Positions 57,194 through 64,000 of a stretch of DNA of 64,000 bases are shown piece by piece. The notes under the pieces are model-generated. The model had not been told where the DNA came from, made no database searches, and worked only from the letters and a program-made list of their open reading frames with translations. The DNA is from Streptomyces sp. MspMP-M5 (lineage in GTDB: Bacteria > Actinomycetota > Actinomycetes > Streptomycetales > Streptomycetaceae), in contig NZ_KB891877.1 of the NCBI RefSeq assembly GCF_000373585.1, forward strand, positions 1 to 64,000. The letters run 5' to 3'. A program made the position numbers and the translations under genes. Positions within the stretch are counted from its first letter, which is position 1. The number at the start of each line of letters is the position of its first letter.

Positions 57194-58078
57194 ATGCACG
57201 GATCACCCGGCACTCGCCGCACCCGCCGCGGGCTGGCCGCCCTGATCGCCGCCGGAGCGGCGCTCACGGTCTGCGGCGCGGCGCCCCCCGCCTCGGCGAG
57301 CACCGACAGCGCCACCGTGGGCGGCGCCGAGGTCGTCTGCACCTCCGACCGGCCGGGCCTGGCCCTCGCCCTGTCCCACGACCTCGCCGGCGCACTCCAG
57401 GGGCGCCAGGGCACCTCGGCGGTCGCCCTCTACGACCGGACCTCCGACACCAGCTGCGCGTTCCAGGCGGACACCCCCTTCGACTCCGCGAGCGTGGTCA
57501 AGGTCACCGTCCTCGGGGCGCTGCTGCGGCAGACGGAGGAGGCGCACCGCGCGCTGACGGCGCACGAGGTCGCGCTGACCACCGCCATGATCACCAAGTC
57601 CGACAACGCCTCGACCGACGCCCTGTGGCACCAGGTCGGGCGGTCCGGGGTGCAGCATTTCCTGGACCTGGCGGGCATGCGGAACACGGTGCCCGGGCCC
57701 GGCGACGCCTGGGGTCTGACCCAGATCACCGCCGCCGACCAGCTCACCCTGATGCGCCTGCTGGCCTCGGACAACGACGCGCTCGACCCGACGTCCCGCA
57801 CCTACGCCCTCGACCTCATGCGGCGGGTCGTCCCCGAGCAGCGGTGGGGCGTGCCGGCGGGTGCACCCGCCTCGGCGACCGCGCACCTCAAGAACGGCTG
57901 GCTGCCGCGCGCCGACCAGGGTTGGCGGGTGCACAGCGTCGGTTCGTTCACCGGCGGCGGCAACGACTACGCGATGGTCGTCCTCTCCAGCGGCAGCGAC
58001 ACCATGGGCCACGGGGTGGCCACGGTGGAGGCGGCGGCGAAGGTCATCCACCGGGATCTGGCGGCGGGCGGCGGGTAG
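57194..58078 (+). CDS. Exported serine hydrolase, class A beta-lactamase-like
   Basis: A 294-residue secreted protein of the beta-lactamase/transpeptidase fold. A Tat-like or Sec signal (RRTRRGLAALIAAGAALTVC) ends near ASAS (35). The active-site S-x-x-K is Ser100-V-V-Lys103, the S-D-N loop is 136-138 in MITKSDNAST, and the K-T/S-G equivalent is HLKNGWLPR. The Glu of the omega loop of true class A enzymes is not evident, so beta-lactam hydrolysis is uncertain. Proteins like this are common in Streptomyces with unproven roles. AGGAAACCCCTC precedes the ATG. Confidence 0.85.
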   Translation: MHGSPGTRRTRRGLAALIAAGAALTVCGAAPPASASTDSATVGGAEVVCTSDRPGLALALSHDLAGALQGRQGTSAVALYDRTSDTSCAFQADTPFDSASVVKVTVLGALLRQTEEAHRALTAHEVALTTAMITKSDNASTDALWHQVGRSGVQHFLDLAGMRNTVPGPGDAWGLTQITAADQLTLMRLLASDNDALDPTSRTYALDLMRRVVPEQRWGVPAGAPASATAHLKNGWLPRADQGWRVHSVGSFTGGGNDYAMVVLSSGSDTMGHGVATVEAAAKVIHRDLAAGGG

Positions 58079-58143
58079 TTCGGGACAGCCGGTACGCGCA
58101 CACAGGGGACGAGCCGAACGTCAGGGGAGGGGCAGCATCTCAT

Positions 58144-58191
58144 CGTCAACTGATGGTTGACGTTCGGGAGATCGTCAACCTATGGTTGACG
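58144..58191. promoter_or_regulatory. Two perfect CGTCAAC-N5-GTTGACG operators
   Basis: CGTCAACTGATGGTTGACG (58144-58162) and CGTCAACCTATGGTTGACG (58173-58191) have identical 7-base arms and 5-base spacers differing only at two positions. Centres are 29 bases apart. The second ends two bases before the ATG at 58193, so a bound protein would block initiation. Confidence 0.85.
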
Positions 58192-58192
58192 C

Positions 58193-58933
58193 ATGACAGA
58201 ACCCATCCGTACGACGCATCCGATCCGCCTCGACGACCTGATCGAGGCCATCAAGAACAACCGCTCGGACGTACTGGAGCAGCTCTCCGACGCCGTGATC
58301 GCCGCGGACCACCTCGGCGAGGTGGCCGACCACCTCATCGGGCACTTCGTGGACCAGGCCCGGCGCTCGGGCGCGTCCTGGACCGACATCGGCAAGAGCA
58401 TGGGCGTCACCAAGCAGGCCGCCCAGAAGCGCTTCGTCCCCAAGGACCCGGCCGGCGGGTCGGACCTCAGTCCCGGCCAGGGCTTCAGCCGGTTCACCGA
58501 GCGGGCCCGGAACGTCGTGGTGGCGGCGCAGAACGAGGCCCACGCGGCGCACAACGACGAGATCCGCCCCGAGCACCTGGCGCTCGGCCTGCTCCGCGAG
58601 CCGGAGGCGCTCGCCGTCCGGGCCATCGCCGCCCAGGGCGTGACCGAGGAGGCGCTCCGCGAGGCGATGACCGCGGCGCTGCCGCCGGCGGCCGACGCCC
58701 TGCCCGCCCTCACCCCGTTCGACGCCCAGTCCCGGAAGGCACTGGAACTCACCTACCGGGAGGCCCTGCGGCTGGGCCACAACTACATCGGCACCGAACA
58801 CCTCCTGCTGGCCCTGCTGGAGCAGGAGAACGGCTCCGGCCCGCTCAGCGACCTCGGCATCGACAAGGCGGCCGCCGAGGCGTTCATCACCAAGGAGCTG
58901 GCCGCGATCCTCGCCGCCCGTAAGGAGCAGTAG
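58193..58933 (+). CDS. HTH plus Clp-N (double ClpA/B N-domain) protein
   Basis: A 246-residue protein joining two parts. Residues about 10-85 are helical with an HTH-like segment SWTDIGKSMGVTKQAAQKRF. Residues about 100-240 hold two Clp N-terminal repeats: ARNVVVAAQNEAHAAHNDEI with RPEHLALGLL, and RKALELTYREALRLGHNYIG with TEHLLLALL. No AAA+ ATPase or protease domain follows, so it is not a chaperone itself. Clp-N folds bind peptides and adaptors; with the HTH this may be a transcription factor sensing unfolded or Clp-delivered protein. Two perfect operators directly upstream suggest autoregulation. Start ATG 58193 likely lacks a leader. Confidence 0.82.
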   Translation: MTEPIRTTHPIRLDDLIEAIKNNRSDVLEQLSDAVIAADHLGEVADHLIGHFVDQARRSGASWTDIGKSMGVTKQAAQKRFVPKDPAGGSDLSPGQGFSRFTERARNVVVAAQNEAHAAHNDEIRPEHLALGLLREPEALAVRAIAAQGVTEEALREAMTAALPPAADALPALTPFDAQSRKALELTYREALRLGHNYIGTEHLLLALLEQENGSGPLSDLGIDKAAAEAFITKELAAILAARKEQ

Positions 58934-58948
58934 CCGCACCCGTCCAGG

Positions 58949-58991
58949 GGGGCGGGGGCTCCGCGGCGGGAACCGTGGAGCCCCCCGCCCC
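58949..58991. terminator. Bidirectional terminator between convergent genes
   Basis: GGGGCGGGGGCTCC (58949-58962) pairs with GGAGCCCCCCGCCCC (58977-58991, one bulged C) around a 14-base loop, between the ends of the Clp-N gene and the MFS fusion gene. Confidence 0.75.
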
Positions 58992-59009
58992 TCCCCACCT
59001 GACGCCACG

Positions 59010-61544
59010 TCAGTCGTCGTCCTGCCCCAGTTGCAGATCCCGTTCGGTCCGTCCGCCGCCCGCCAGCCGCAGGACGGTGGCGACCGGCGGGTATCCGGCC
59101 GCGATCACCGTGTACTCGCCGGCCGAGAGGTCCACGAAGCGGAAGAGCCCGTCGGCGCCGGTGGTCGCGGTGTCGACGACGTTGCCCCCGGCGTCGAGGA
59201 GGGTGACCCGGGCGTCCTCGACGGGGCGCCCACCGCCGGCCCGCACGGTGCCGCGCAGCACCGCGCCGCCGGCGAGCTCGACGTCCTGGCGGGTCTCGCG
59301 GGACGCCTGGACGGTGACCGACAGCGCGGCCGGCCGGAACGCGGGGGCGCTGGCGGCGAGGGTGTACTCGCCGGCCACCAACTCCCCGAGGGCATAGGTT
59401 CCTTCGCGTCCGCTGCGGGTGCTGGCGACGACCTCGCCGCGGACGTCGGTGAGGGTGACCGCGGCCTCCCGGACCGGTGCGCCGCCGGCGGTGGTGACCG
59501 TGCCGGCGAGCCGTCCGGCGCCGCCGAGGACCACGTCCAGCTCCACCGGGCGTTCGCCGACGGTCACCGCGACGGCCTGTGGCTGGTGCCCGCCGGCCGC
59601 CGCGATCAGGACGTAGGCGCCGGCCCCGGGGGTGCTCAGCGCGTACCGGCCGTCCTCCTCGGTGGCGCCGCGGCCGACCTGCCGTCCGGCGGCGTCGATA
59701 AGGGTGAGCGCGGCGCGCGGCACGACGCTGCCGTCATGGTGCCGGACGGTGCCGCACACCGGGACGCCGGCCGCGGTGGGCCCGTCGGGCGCGGCGGCCG
59801 CAGGCGGCATGGCGTGGGCGGCCCGCCCGGTGGCCCAACTGCCGCCGGGGCCCGCGGAGTCGATGGTGATGCCGACGGTGGCGTCCGCCGTGGTGCCGTC
59901 GATTCCGTCGGCCGTGGCGCCGGCGGCGGAGCGAGCCGGTGGCACCGCGGCACCTGCGGGGGCGCCGTACGGCGGTGGCGGGGTCTGCGGGGCCTGTCGA
60001 GCGTGGGACACCAGGGGGTCCCCTTTCCGGAAGAGGGCGAGCAGGAAGCCCAGGACGAGGACCGGCGCGAGAAAGAGGGAGCTCCGCGGCATGGCCGTCG
60101 CGGCGGCGTAGCCGTCCCGTAGTGCGGTGGGCAGGGCCGCTGCCACCGGTGAGAGGAGCGGCACGGGGTCCGGCAGCCGGGCGGCGAGGTGGCCGGCGAG
60201 CAGCACGGCGGCGAGGCCGGCGCCGACGGTGCCGGCGAGGCGCCGCAGGCAGGCGACCGCGCCGGCCGCGTCCGGGTCGGGTACGGCGGCGCGGACGGCG
60301 AGCACCAGCACCGGCAGCACCAGTCCGAGGCCCAGCCCGAGGACGCCGGTCCAGAAGCCGAGGGCCGGGCGCGCGGCGTCCGGCCGCAGAGCGCACAGCC
60401 GCCACAGGCCCACCGCGGCCACCGCGCAGCCCAGGATCGGGAGGACCGCGCCGTGACCGGTGCAGCGGACCAGCGGGCCGGTGGTGAGCGCGGCCGCCAC
60501 CAGCGTTCCCGTCAGGGGCAGCATCAGCAGACCGGACGCGGTGGCGGTGGTGCCGCCGGCCGCTTGGAGGAAGGCCGGGAGGTGGCGCACCGTCCCGTAG
60601 AGGGCGAGGGCGAGGGCGGCGCCCACGAGGCCGGTGGGGCCGGCAAACGTGGCGCGGAGCAGGTGCGGCGGGATCAGTGGCGCGGCGGCGCGGCGTTCGG
60701 CGAAGAGGAAGAGCGCCACGGTGACCGGGGCCCCGGCGGCCAGGGCGAGGATCACCGGCGCGTCCCAGGGGTGACGGACGAAGGCCGGCAGGATCAGGCA
60801 GAGGGCGAACGCGGTGAGCAGCAGCGCGCCGGCGAGGTCCGGCCGGGGGCGGGCGGCGGGGCGGGGCAGCCGGATCGCCGCCGCGGCCGCGAAGAGGACC
60901 AGGAGGCCGATCGGGACGTTGAGGGTGAGGCACCAGCGCCAGGCACCGTGGTCGGCGCAGTAGCCGCCCACCAGGGGGCCGGCCAGGAGGCCGGCGGCGT
61001 ACGTGCCGCCGACCGCGGCGGTACGGCGGCCGCGTGCCCCTGGCGGAGCGCTCTCGGCGAGGACCGCGTGGGCGCAGGCCAGCAGTCCGCCGGCGCCGAA
61101 GCCCTGGACGGCCCGGTAGGCGACCAGCGCGGTCATGGAGTGCGCGGTGCCGGCCAGTCCGGAGCCGGCGGTGAAGACCAGGAGCGCGAGGAGGAAGCCG
61201 GCCTTCCGGCCGAGGTGGTCGGCGAACTTCCCGTTGAGCGGCAGTCCGAGGGCCGACGCCAGGAGGTGGGCGGTGACCACCCAGGTCGCCGCGGGGCCGC
61301 CGGGGAGTTCACCGGCGATCGCCGGGAGCGCGGGGACGACGGCGGTCTGGCCCAGGGCCGCGGGCAGCAGTGCCGCCAGCAGGACGGGCCGGGCCGCCGT
61401 TACCGGGCGGGCGCCGGGCGGCTGCGGCGGGTCGTCGTGGGGTGCCGGTTCGGCCGGCTCCGGCTCGCGCTTCGGGGCCGCGGTCGCTTCGACGGCGGGT
61501 GCCCCGGGAGGCCGGTCGCGTTCGCTCAGGGTGGTCCCGCCCAC
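59010..61544 (-). CDS. MFS (DHA2-type) transporter fused to carboxypeptidase-regulatory-like repeats
   Basis: An 844-residue fusion. After a Pro/Ala/Glu-rich N terminus (about 50 residues) comes a 14-helix DHA2 drug:H+ antiporter domain (to about 500) with LPAIAGELPGGPAATWVVTA, GKFADHLGRKAGFLLALLVF and GAWRWCLTLNVPIGLLVLFA. After a 90-residue polar linker follow three beta-sandwich repeats (CarbopepD_reg type), each with G-x-V-x-x-x-G-x-P-V-x-x-A-x-V-x-L and G-x-Y-x-L/V: VCGTVRHHDGSVVPRAALTL, LAGTVTTAGGAPVREAAVTL and LRGTVRAGGGRPVEDARVTL. GTG 61544 has AAGGGGAG upstream. The substrate is unknown; the repeats may bind a partner or wall polymer. Confidence 0.88.
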   Translation of the reverse strand: MGGTTLSERDRPPGAPAVEATAAPKREPEPAEPAPHDDPPQPPGARPVTAARPVLLAALLPAALGQTAVVPALPAIAGELPGGPAATWVVTAHLLASALGLPLNGKFADHLGRKAGFLLALLVFTAGSGLAGTAHSMTALVAYRAVQGFGAGGLLACAHAVLAESAPPGARGRRTAAVGGTYAAGLLAGPLVGGYCADHGAWRWCLTLNVPIGLLVLFAAAAAIRLPRPAARPRPDLAGALLLTAFALCLILPAFVRHPWDAPVILALAAGAPVTVALFLFAERRAAAPLIPPHLLRATFAGPTGLVGAALALALYGTVRHLPAFLQAAGGTTATASGLLMLPLTGTLVAAALTTGPLVRCTGHGAVLPILGCAVAAVGLWRLCALRPDAARPALGFWTGVLGLGLGLVLPVLVLAVRAAVPDPDAAGAVACLRRLAGTVGAGLAAVLLAGHLAARLPDPVPLLSPVAAALPTALRDGYAAATAMPRSSLFLAPVLVLGFLLALFRKGDPLVSHARQAPQTPPPPYGAPAGAAVPPARSAAGATADGIDGTTADATVGITIDSAGPGGSWATGRAAHAMPPAAAAPDGPTAAGVPVCGTVRHHDGSVVPRAALTLIDAAGRQVGRGATEEDGRYALSTPGAGAYVLIAAAGGHQPQAVAVTVGERPVELDVVLGGAGRLAGTVTTAGGAPVREAAVTLTDVRGEVVASTRSGREGTYALGELVAGEYTLAASAPAFRPAALSVTVQASRETRQDVELAGGAVLRGTVRAGGGRPVEDARVTLLDAGGNVVDTATTGADGLFRFVDLSAGEYTVIAAGYPPVATVLRLAGGGRTERDLQLGQDDD

Positions 61545-61796
61545 GTCCTGCTCCCCTTCGTCACGCTGCTGCGGGCGCCCATTTCTCGCACCGGGCGACA
61601 ACAGCGATCAACCGAGGAGGATCGGCACAGGGTGGGCGGGAACGGACGTCAAGTGCCGTGTACGGGGCGGCTCTTGGGCTCCCATCAGGGGTTTCCGGCC
61701 GGCGGGCCGCCCGCGGACCGGACGGCTCCACGCGAGGAAAACCACCCGATCCGGTGAGCATGAAAACACCCCGACCGGTTTACGGGACGCCGCTTC

Positions 61797-62240
61797 TCAC
61801 TTCTCCATGTGGGCCGCGAGATTGGCGAGGAGCGCGTCATGGATGCGGGCCAGCCCCTTGGGGGCGAAGGTCCGCTCGAAGAAGCCGCCGATGCCGCCGG
61901 CGCCCTGCCAGGTGGTGGTGACGACGACCTTGGCGCGGCTCTCCCCGGCCGGGGTGACGACCCAGGTGGTCACCATCGAGGAGTTGCGGTCCTTCTCCAC
62001 CAACTGGCCGTCGGTGGGCTCGTCCACCTCCAGCAGGCAGTCGCGGACCCGCTTGCTGGTGGCCTGGAGCTTCCAGTGGACGAGGGTGCCCTTGCCGTCG
62101 CCGCCCTCGCGGACCTCGTACTCGCTGTAGTGCTCGGGCAGCAGCTGCCGACGCGTGCCGCTGTAGTCGGCGAGGGCGTCGAACACGTCCTCCGGGTCCG
62201 CCGCGATCTCGCGCTGCGTGATGGCCTCTACCTGCCCCAT
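61797..62240 (-). CDS. SRPBCC-family lipid/ligand-binding protein
   Basis: A 147-residue START-like protein. VEAITQREIAADPEDVFDAL is strand 1 with helix, ADYSGTRRQLLPEHYSEYEV follows, and the core strands are GTLVHWKLQATSKRVRDCLL and SRAKVVVTTTWQGAGGIGGF, ending with the long helix ARIHDALLANLAAHMEK. This fold has a hydrophobic pocket; the ligand is unknown. GGAGGAAGACACAC precedes the ATG. The 61545-61796 gap downstream has no gene. Confidence 0.9.
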   Translation of the reverse strand: MGQVEAITQREIAADPEDVFDALADYSGTRRQLLPEHYSEYEVREGGDGKGTLVHWKLQATSKRVRDCLLEVDEPTDGQLVEKDRNSSMVTTWVVTPAGESRAKVVVTTTWQGAGGIGGFFERTFAPKGLARIHDALLANLAAHMEK

Positions 62241-62343
62241 GTGTGTCTTCCTCCAGTAGTCGGCTGCCGGACCTGAGTGCGCCGCCAACCTGCGGTGCGC
62301 GCGGCCAAGCCAACCACCACTGGGCAGCGGGCCCAAATCCGGG

Positions 62344-62377
62344 TTGACACCCTCGACGCGAACAGGTGTTCTATTAT
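62344..62377 (+). promoter_or_regulatory. Promoter region with LexA-type (SOS) box
   Basis: CGAACAGGTGTTCT (62359-62372) contains GAAC-N4-GTTC, the core of the actinobacterial LexA site. TTGACA (62344-62349) lies just upstream and TATTAT (62372-62377) just downstream, so LexA binding would cover the promoter of the radical SAM gene at 62416. Confidence 0.65.
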
Positions 62378-62415
62378 CGAGGTGGGGGCTCGCCAGGATC
62401 ACAACAGGAGGCCCG

Positions 62416-63453
62416 ATGCGCTGGGACAAACTGAGAGAAGGCCCGTCCGCGCTGTTCGGCACGGATGTCGTCACCCGAACGGTGGACACCCCCGAGTTCC
62501 GCGGCATCACCTTCCACGAGGTGCGCGCCCGCTCGATCGTCAACCGCGTGCCGGGCGCCTCCCGTATGCCGTTCGAATGGACCGTGAACCCGTATCGCGG
62601 GTGCAGTCACGCCTGCGTCTACTGCTTCGCACGCAAGACGCACAGCTATCTGGACCTCGACACCGGCCTCGGCTTCGACTCGCAGATCGTGGTCAAGATC
62701 AACGCCCCGGAGCTGCTGCGCCGGGAGCTGGCCGCGCCCCGCTGGCGCGGCGACCACATCGCGATGGGCACCAACGTCGACTGCTACCAACGGGCCGAGG
62801 GCCGCTATCAGTTGATGCCCGGCATCATCACCGCGCTGCGGGACCGCGCCAACCCGTTCTCGATCCTCACCAAGGGCACGCTGATCCTGCGCGACCTGGA
62901 GTTGCTGCGGCAGGCCGCCGAGGTCACCGACGTCGGCATCTCGGTCTCCGTCGGCTTCCTGGACCAGGCACTGTGGCGGACGGTCGAGCCGGGCACGCCC
63001 GCGCCCGGGCGGCGGCTCGACGTGGTGCGGACCCTCACTGCCCACGGCATCCCCTGCGGGGTGCTGATGGCGCCGGTGCTCCCGTTCCTGTCCGACACGC
63101 CGGAGCAGCTGCGGGCCACGGTGCGGGCCGTCGCACAGGCCGGCGCCGGCTCGGTCACACCGCTGGTGCTTCATCTGCGGCCCGGCGCCCGCGAGTGGTT
63201 CCTGGCCTGGCTGGGCCGGCACCACCCGCAACTGGTGTGCCGCTACGAGGCACTGTACGGGGGCGGCTCCTACGCCCCCACGTGGTACCAGCGCCGGATC
63301 ACCCGGCAGGTCCACGAGCTGGCCGCCGAGTACGGCCTCGGACCGTCCCGGCCGGGCGGATCACGGCGGATCCCCCCGAAGACCGAGGAACCGGCCGGGG
63401 CCGAGGAGACGGCCCAACACGGGCTGCAGGCCACGCAGTTGACGCTGCTGTAG
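62416..63453 (+). CDS. Rv2578c-family radical SAM protein (spore photoproduct lyase-like)
   Basis: A 345-residue radical SAM enzyme. The cluster motif is C-x3-C-x2-C in YRGCSHACVYCFARKTH, preceded by the conserved VNPYRG. Further blocks are HIAMGTNVDCYQRAEGRYQL, FSILTKGTLILRDLELL and VSVGFLDQALWRTVEPGTP, as in Rv2578c-type proteins. They are distantly related to spore photoproduct lyase, but a role in DNA repair is unproven. AGGAGG lies before the ATG. A LexA-type box in the promoter supports DNA-damage induction. Confidence 0.92.
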   Translation: MRWDKLREGPSALFGTDVVTRTVDTPEFRGITFHEVRARSIVNRVPGASRMPFEWTVNPYRGCSHACVYCFARKTHSYLDLDTGLGFDSQIVVKINAPELLRRELAAPRWRGDHIAMGTNVDCYQRAEGRYQLMPGIITALRDRANPFSILTKGTLILRDLELLRQAAEVTDVGISVSVGFLDQALWRTVEPGTPAPGRRLDVVRTLTAHGIPCGVLMAPVLPFLSDTPEQLRATVRAVAQAGAGSVTPLVLHLRPGAREWFLAWLGRHHPQLVCRYEALYGGGSYAPTWYQRRITRQVHELAAEYGLGPSRPGGSRRIPPKTEEPAGAEETAQHGLQATQLTLL

Positions 63454-63469
63454 CGCCGTGTCCGGCTTC

Positions 63470-63838
63470 TCAGGCGCCGGTGGCGGCCGCGGGCGGGGCG
63501 GTGTCCAGGGCGCGGGCCAGGCGGTCGCGGGCGGCCGTCTGGGCGGCGATCCGGCGGTCGAGGACGGCGAGCCGCTCACGGGCGATCCGCAGGCCCTCCG
63601 GGGAGGGCGGCGCGGTGGACAGGTCGCCGTCCAGGCAGCCCCGGAAGCAGGCGACGTCGGCGAGGGTGAGGCCGGCGTCGAGGAGGTACCTGATGTTGCG
63701 GACCCGGACGGCGGCGCGGTCGTCATAGACCCGGTAGCCGTTCGCCGCCCGCCGCGAGCCGATCAGGCCCTCGCTCTCGTACTTGCGCAGCGCCCGCGGC
63801 GACACCCCCGTGCGGTCCGCCAGCTCTCCGATCCGCAC
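63470..63838 (-). CDS. MerR-family transcriptional regulator
   Basis: A 122-residue MerR regulator. The winged HTH is MRIGELADRTGVSPRALRKY followed by ANGYRVYDDRAAVRVRNIRY, then a coiled-coil dimer helix (EGLRIARERLAVLDRRIAAQ). There is no metal-binding C-terminal cysteine loop, so it belongs to the small-molecule or redox type (one Cys in CFRGCLDG region, spaced by four residues from another). AGGAGGCGATCC precedes GTG 63838. It lies 80 bases downstream of the SDR gene on the same strand, so the two may be functionally linked. Confidence 0.93.
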   Translation of the reverse strand: MRIGELADRTGVSPRALRKYESEGLIGSRRAANGYRVYDDRAAVRVRNIRYLLDAGLTLADVACFRGCLDGDLSTAPPSPEGLRIARERLAVLDRRIAAQTAARDRLARALDTAPPAAATGA

Positions 63839-63918
63839 GGATCGCCTCCTGTCCTACGGGCCGGTCCGCGGCGCGCCCGGCCGCTCCTTCCGGCCCGGGC
63901 GTACGCTACCGGCCCCGT

Positions 63919-64000
63919 TCAGCCGACCACCGCGCCCCCGTCCACCGGGAGGATCACCCCGGTCACGAAGGCCGCTTCCGGGGCGGCGAGGCGGGTGACG
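63919..64000 (-). CDS. Short-chain dehydrogenase/reductase, C-terminal fragment (start outside window)
   Basis: Only the last 26 codons are inside the window: TRLAAPEAAFVTGVILPVDG and then GAVVG with a stop. The pattern A-x-F-V-T-G-x-x-L-x-V-D-G-G is the usual C-terminal end of classical SDR enzymes. Nothing can be said about the cofactor or substrate. Its stop is 80 bases upstream of the MerR start on the same strand. Confidence 0.8.
   Translation of the reverse strand, partial: VTRLAAPEAAFVTGVILPVDGGAVVG

Overview
The window is high-GC DNA with the gene style of a Streptomyces (or close actinobacterial) chromosome: dense genes on both strands, GTG and TTG starts with GGAGG-type ribosome sites, many small one-component regulators with palindromic operators, and a cytochrome P450/ferredoxin pair. 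No rRNA, CRISPR array or PKS/NRPS assembly line is present.

The left end (1-3155) is the edge of an integrated element. It holds the tail of an IS630-type transposase, a poorly coding stretch, and a translationally coupled operon of two unknown small proteins and a large serine recombinase. The recombinase frame runs into the 3' half of a tRNA-Leu(GAG) gene on the opposite strand, with a 17-bp perfect inverted repeat just before the tRNA. This looks like one attachment junction; the other end lies outside the window.

From 3.7 to 8.6 kb lies an oxalate-use cluster: a ThDP-dependent decarboxylase, formyl-CoA:oxalate CoA-transferase (frc) and an oxalate/formate antiporter with a TTA codon. Between frc and the antiporter are a decayed acyl-CoA synthetase fragment and a 16-bp tandem repeat array. 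FdhD (formate dehydrogenase maturation) and a divergent GntR regulator sit at 12-14 kb and may belong to the same formate economy.

9-30 kb is mixed chromosomal content: a PhyH-like dioxygenase, AraC/GyrI regulator, chorismate mutase, MarR/oxidoreductase pair, secreted sialidase, bile-acid-type symporter with LysR, FadD-type ligase, aldo/keto reductase, VOC proteins, methyltransferase, SseB/DUF1266 protein, YihY membrane protein, pterin dehydratase, XRE/MmyB regulator and an APC permease. 31-31.8 kb is a small gene graveyard with two overlapping relics.

32-48 kb carries a metallo-beta-lactamase-fold hydrolase with a polyglycine tract, an aminotransferase-like protein that contains no lysine at all, a PAP2/diacylglycerol-kinase fusion, a DUF5107/TPR protein, an arginase-family enzyme, a CoA-transferase under a perfect palindrome, and a TetR/DUF2867 divergent pair with two operators. 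48-64 kb carries P450 plus ferredoxin, a secreted CocE-like hydrolase, an overlapping M55/M20 peptidase pair, PadR, a GH13 glucosidase, a class A beta-lactamase-like protein, an HTH/Clp-N protein behind two perfect operators, an MFS transporter fused to carboxypeptidase-regulatory repeats, a radical SAM protein behind a LexA-type box, and MerR followed by the end of an SDR gene.

The observations most worth following are the recombinase/tRNA junction, the lysine-free aminotransferase-like protein, the double CGTCAAC/GTTGACG operator, the 16-bp repeat array beside the oxalate relic, and the MFS-regulatory-domain fusion.
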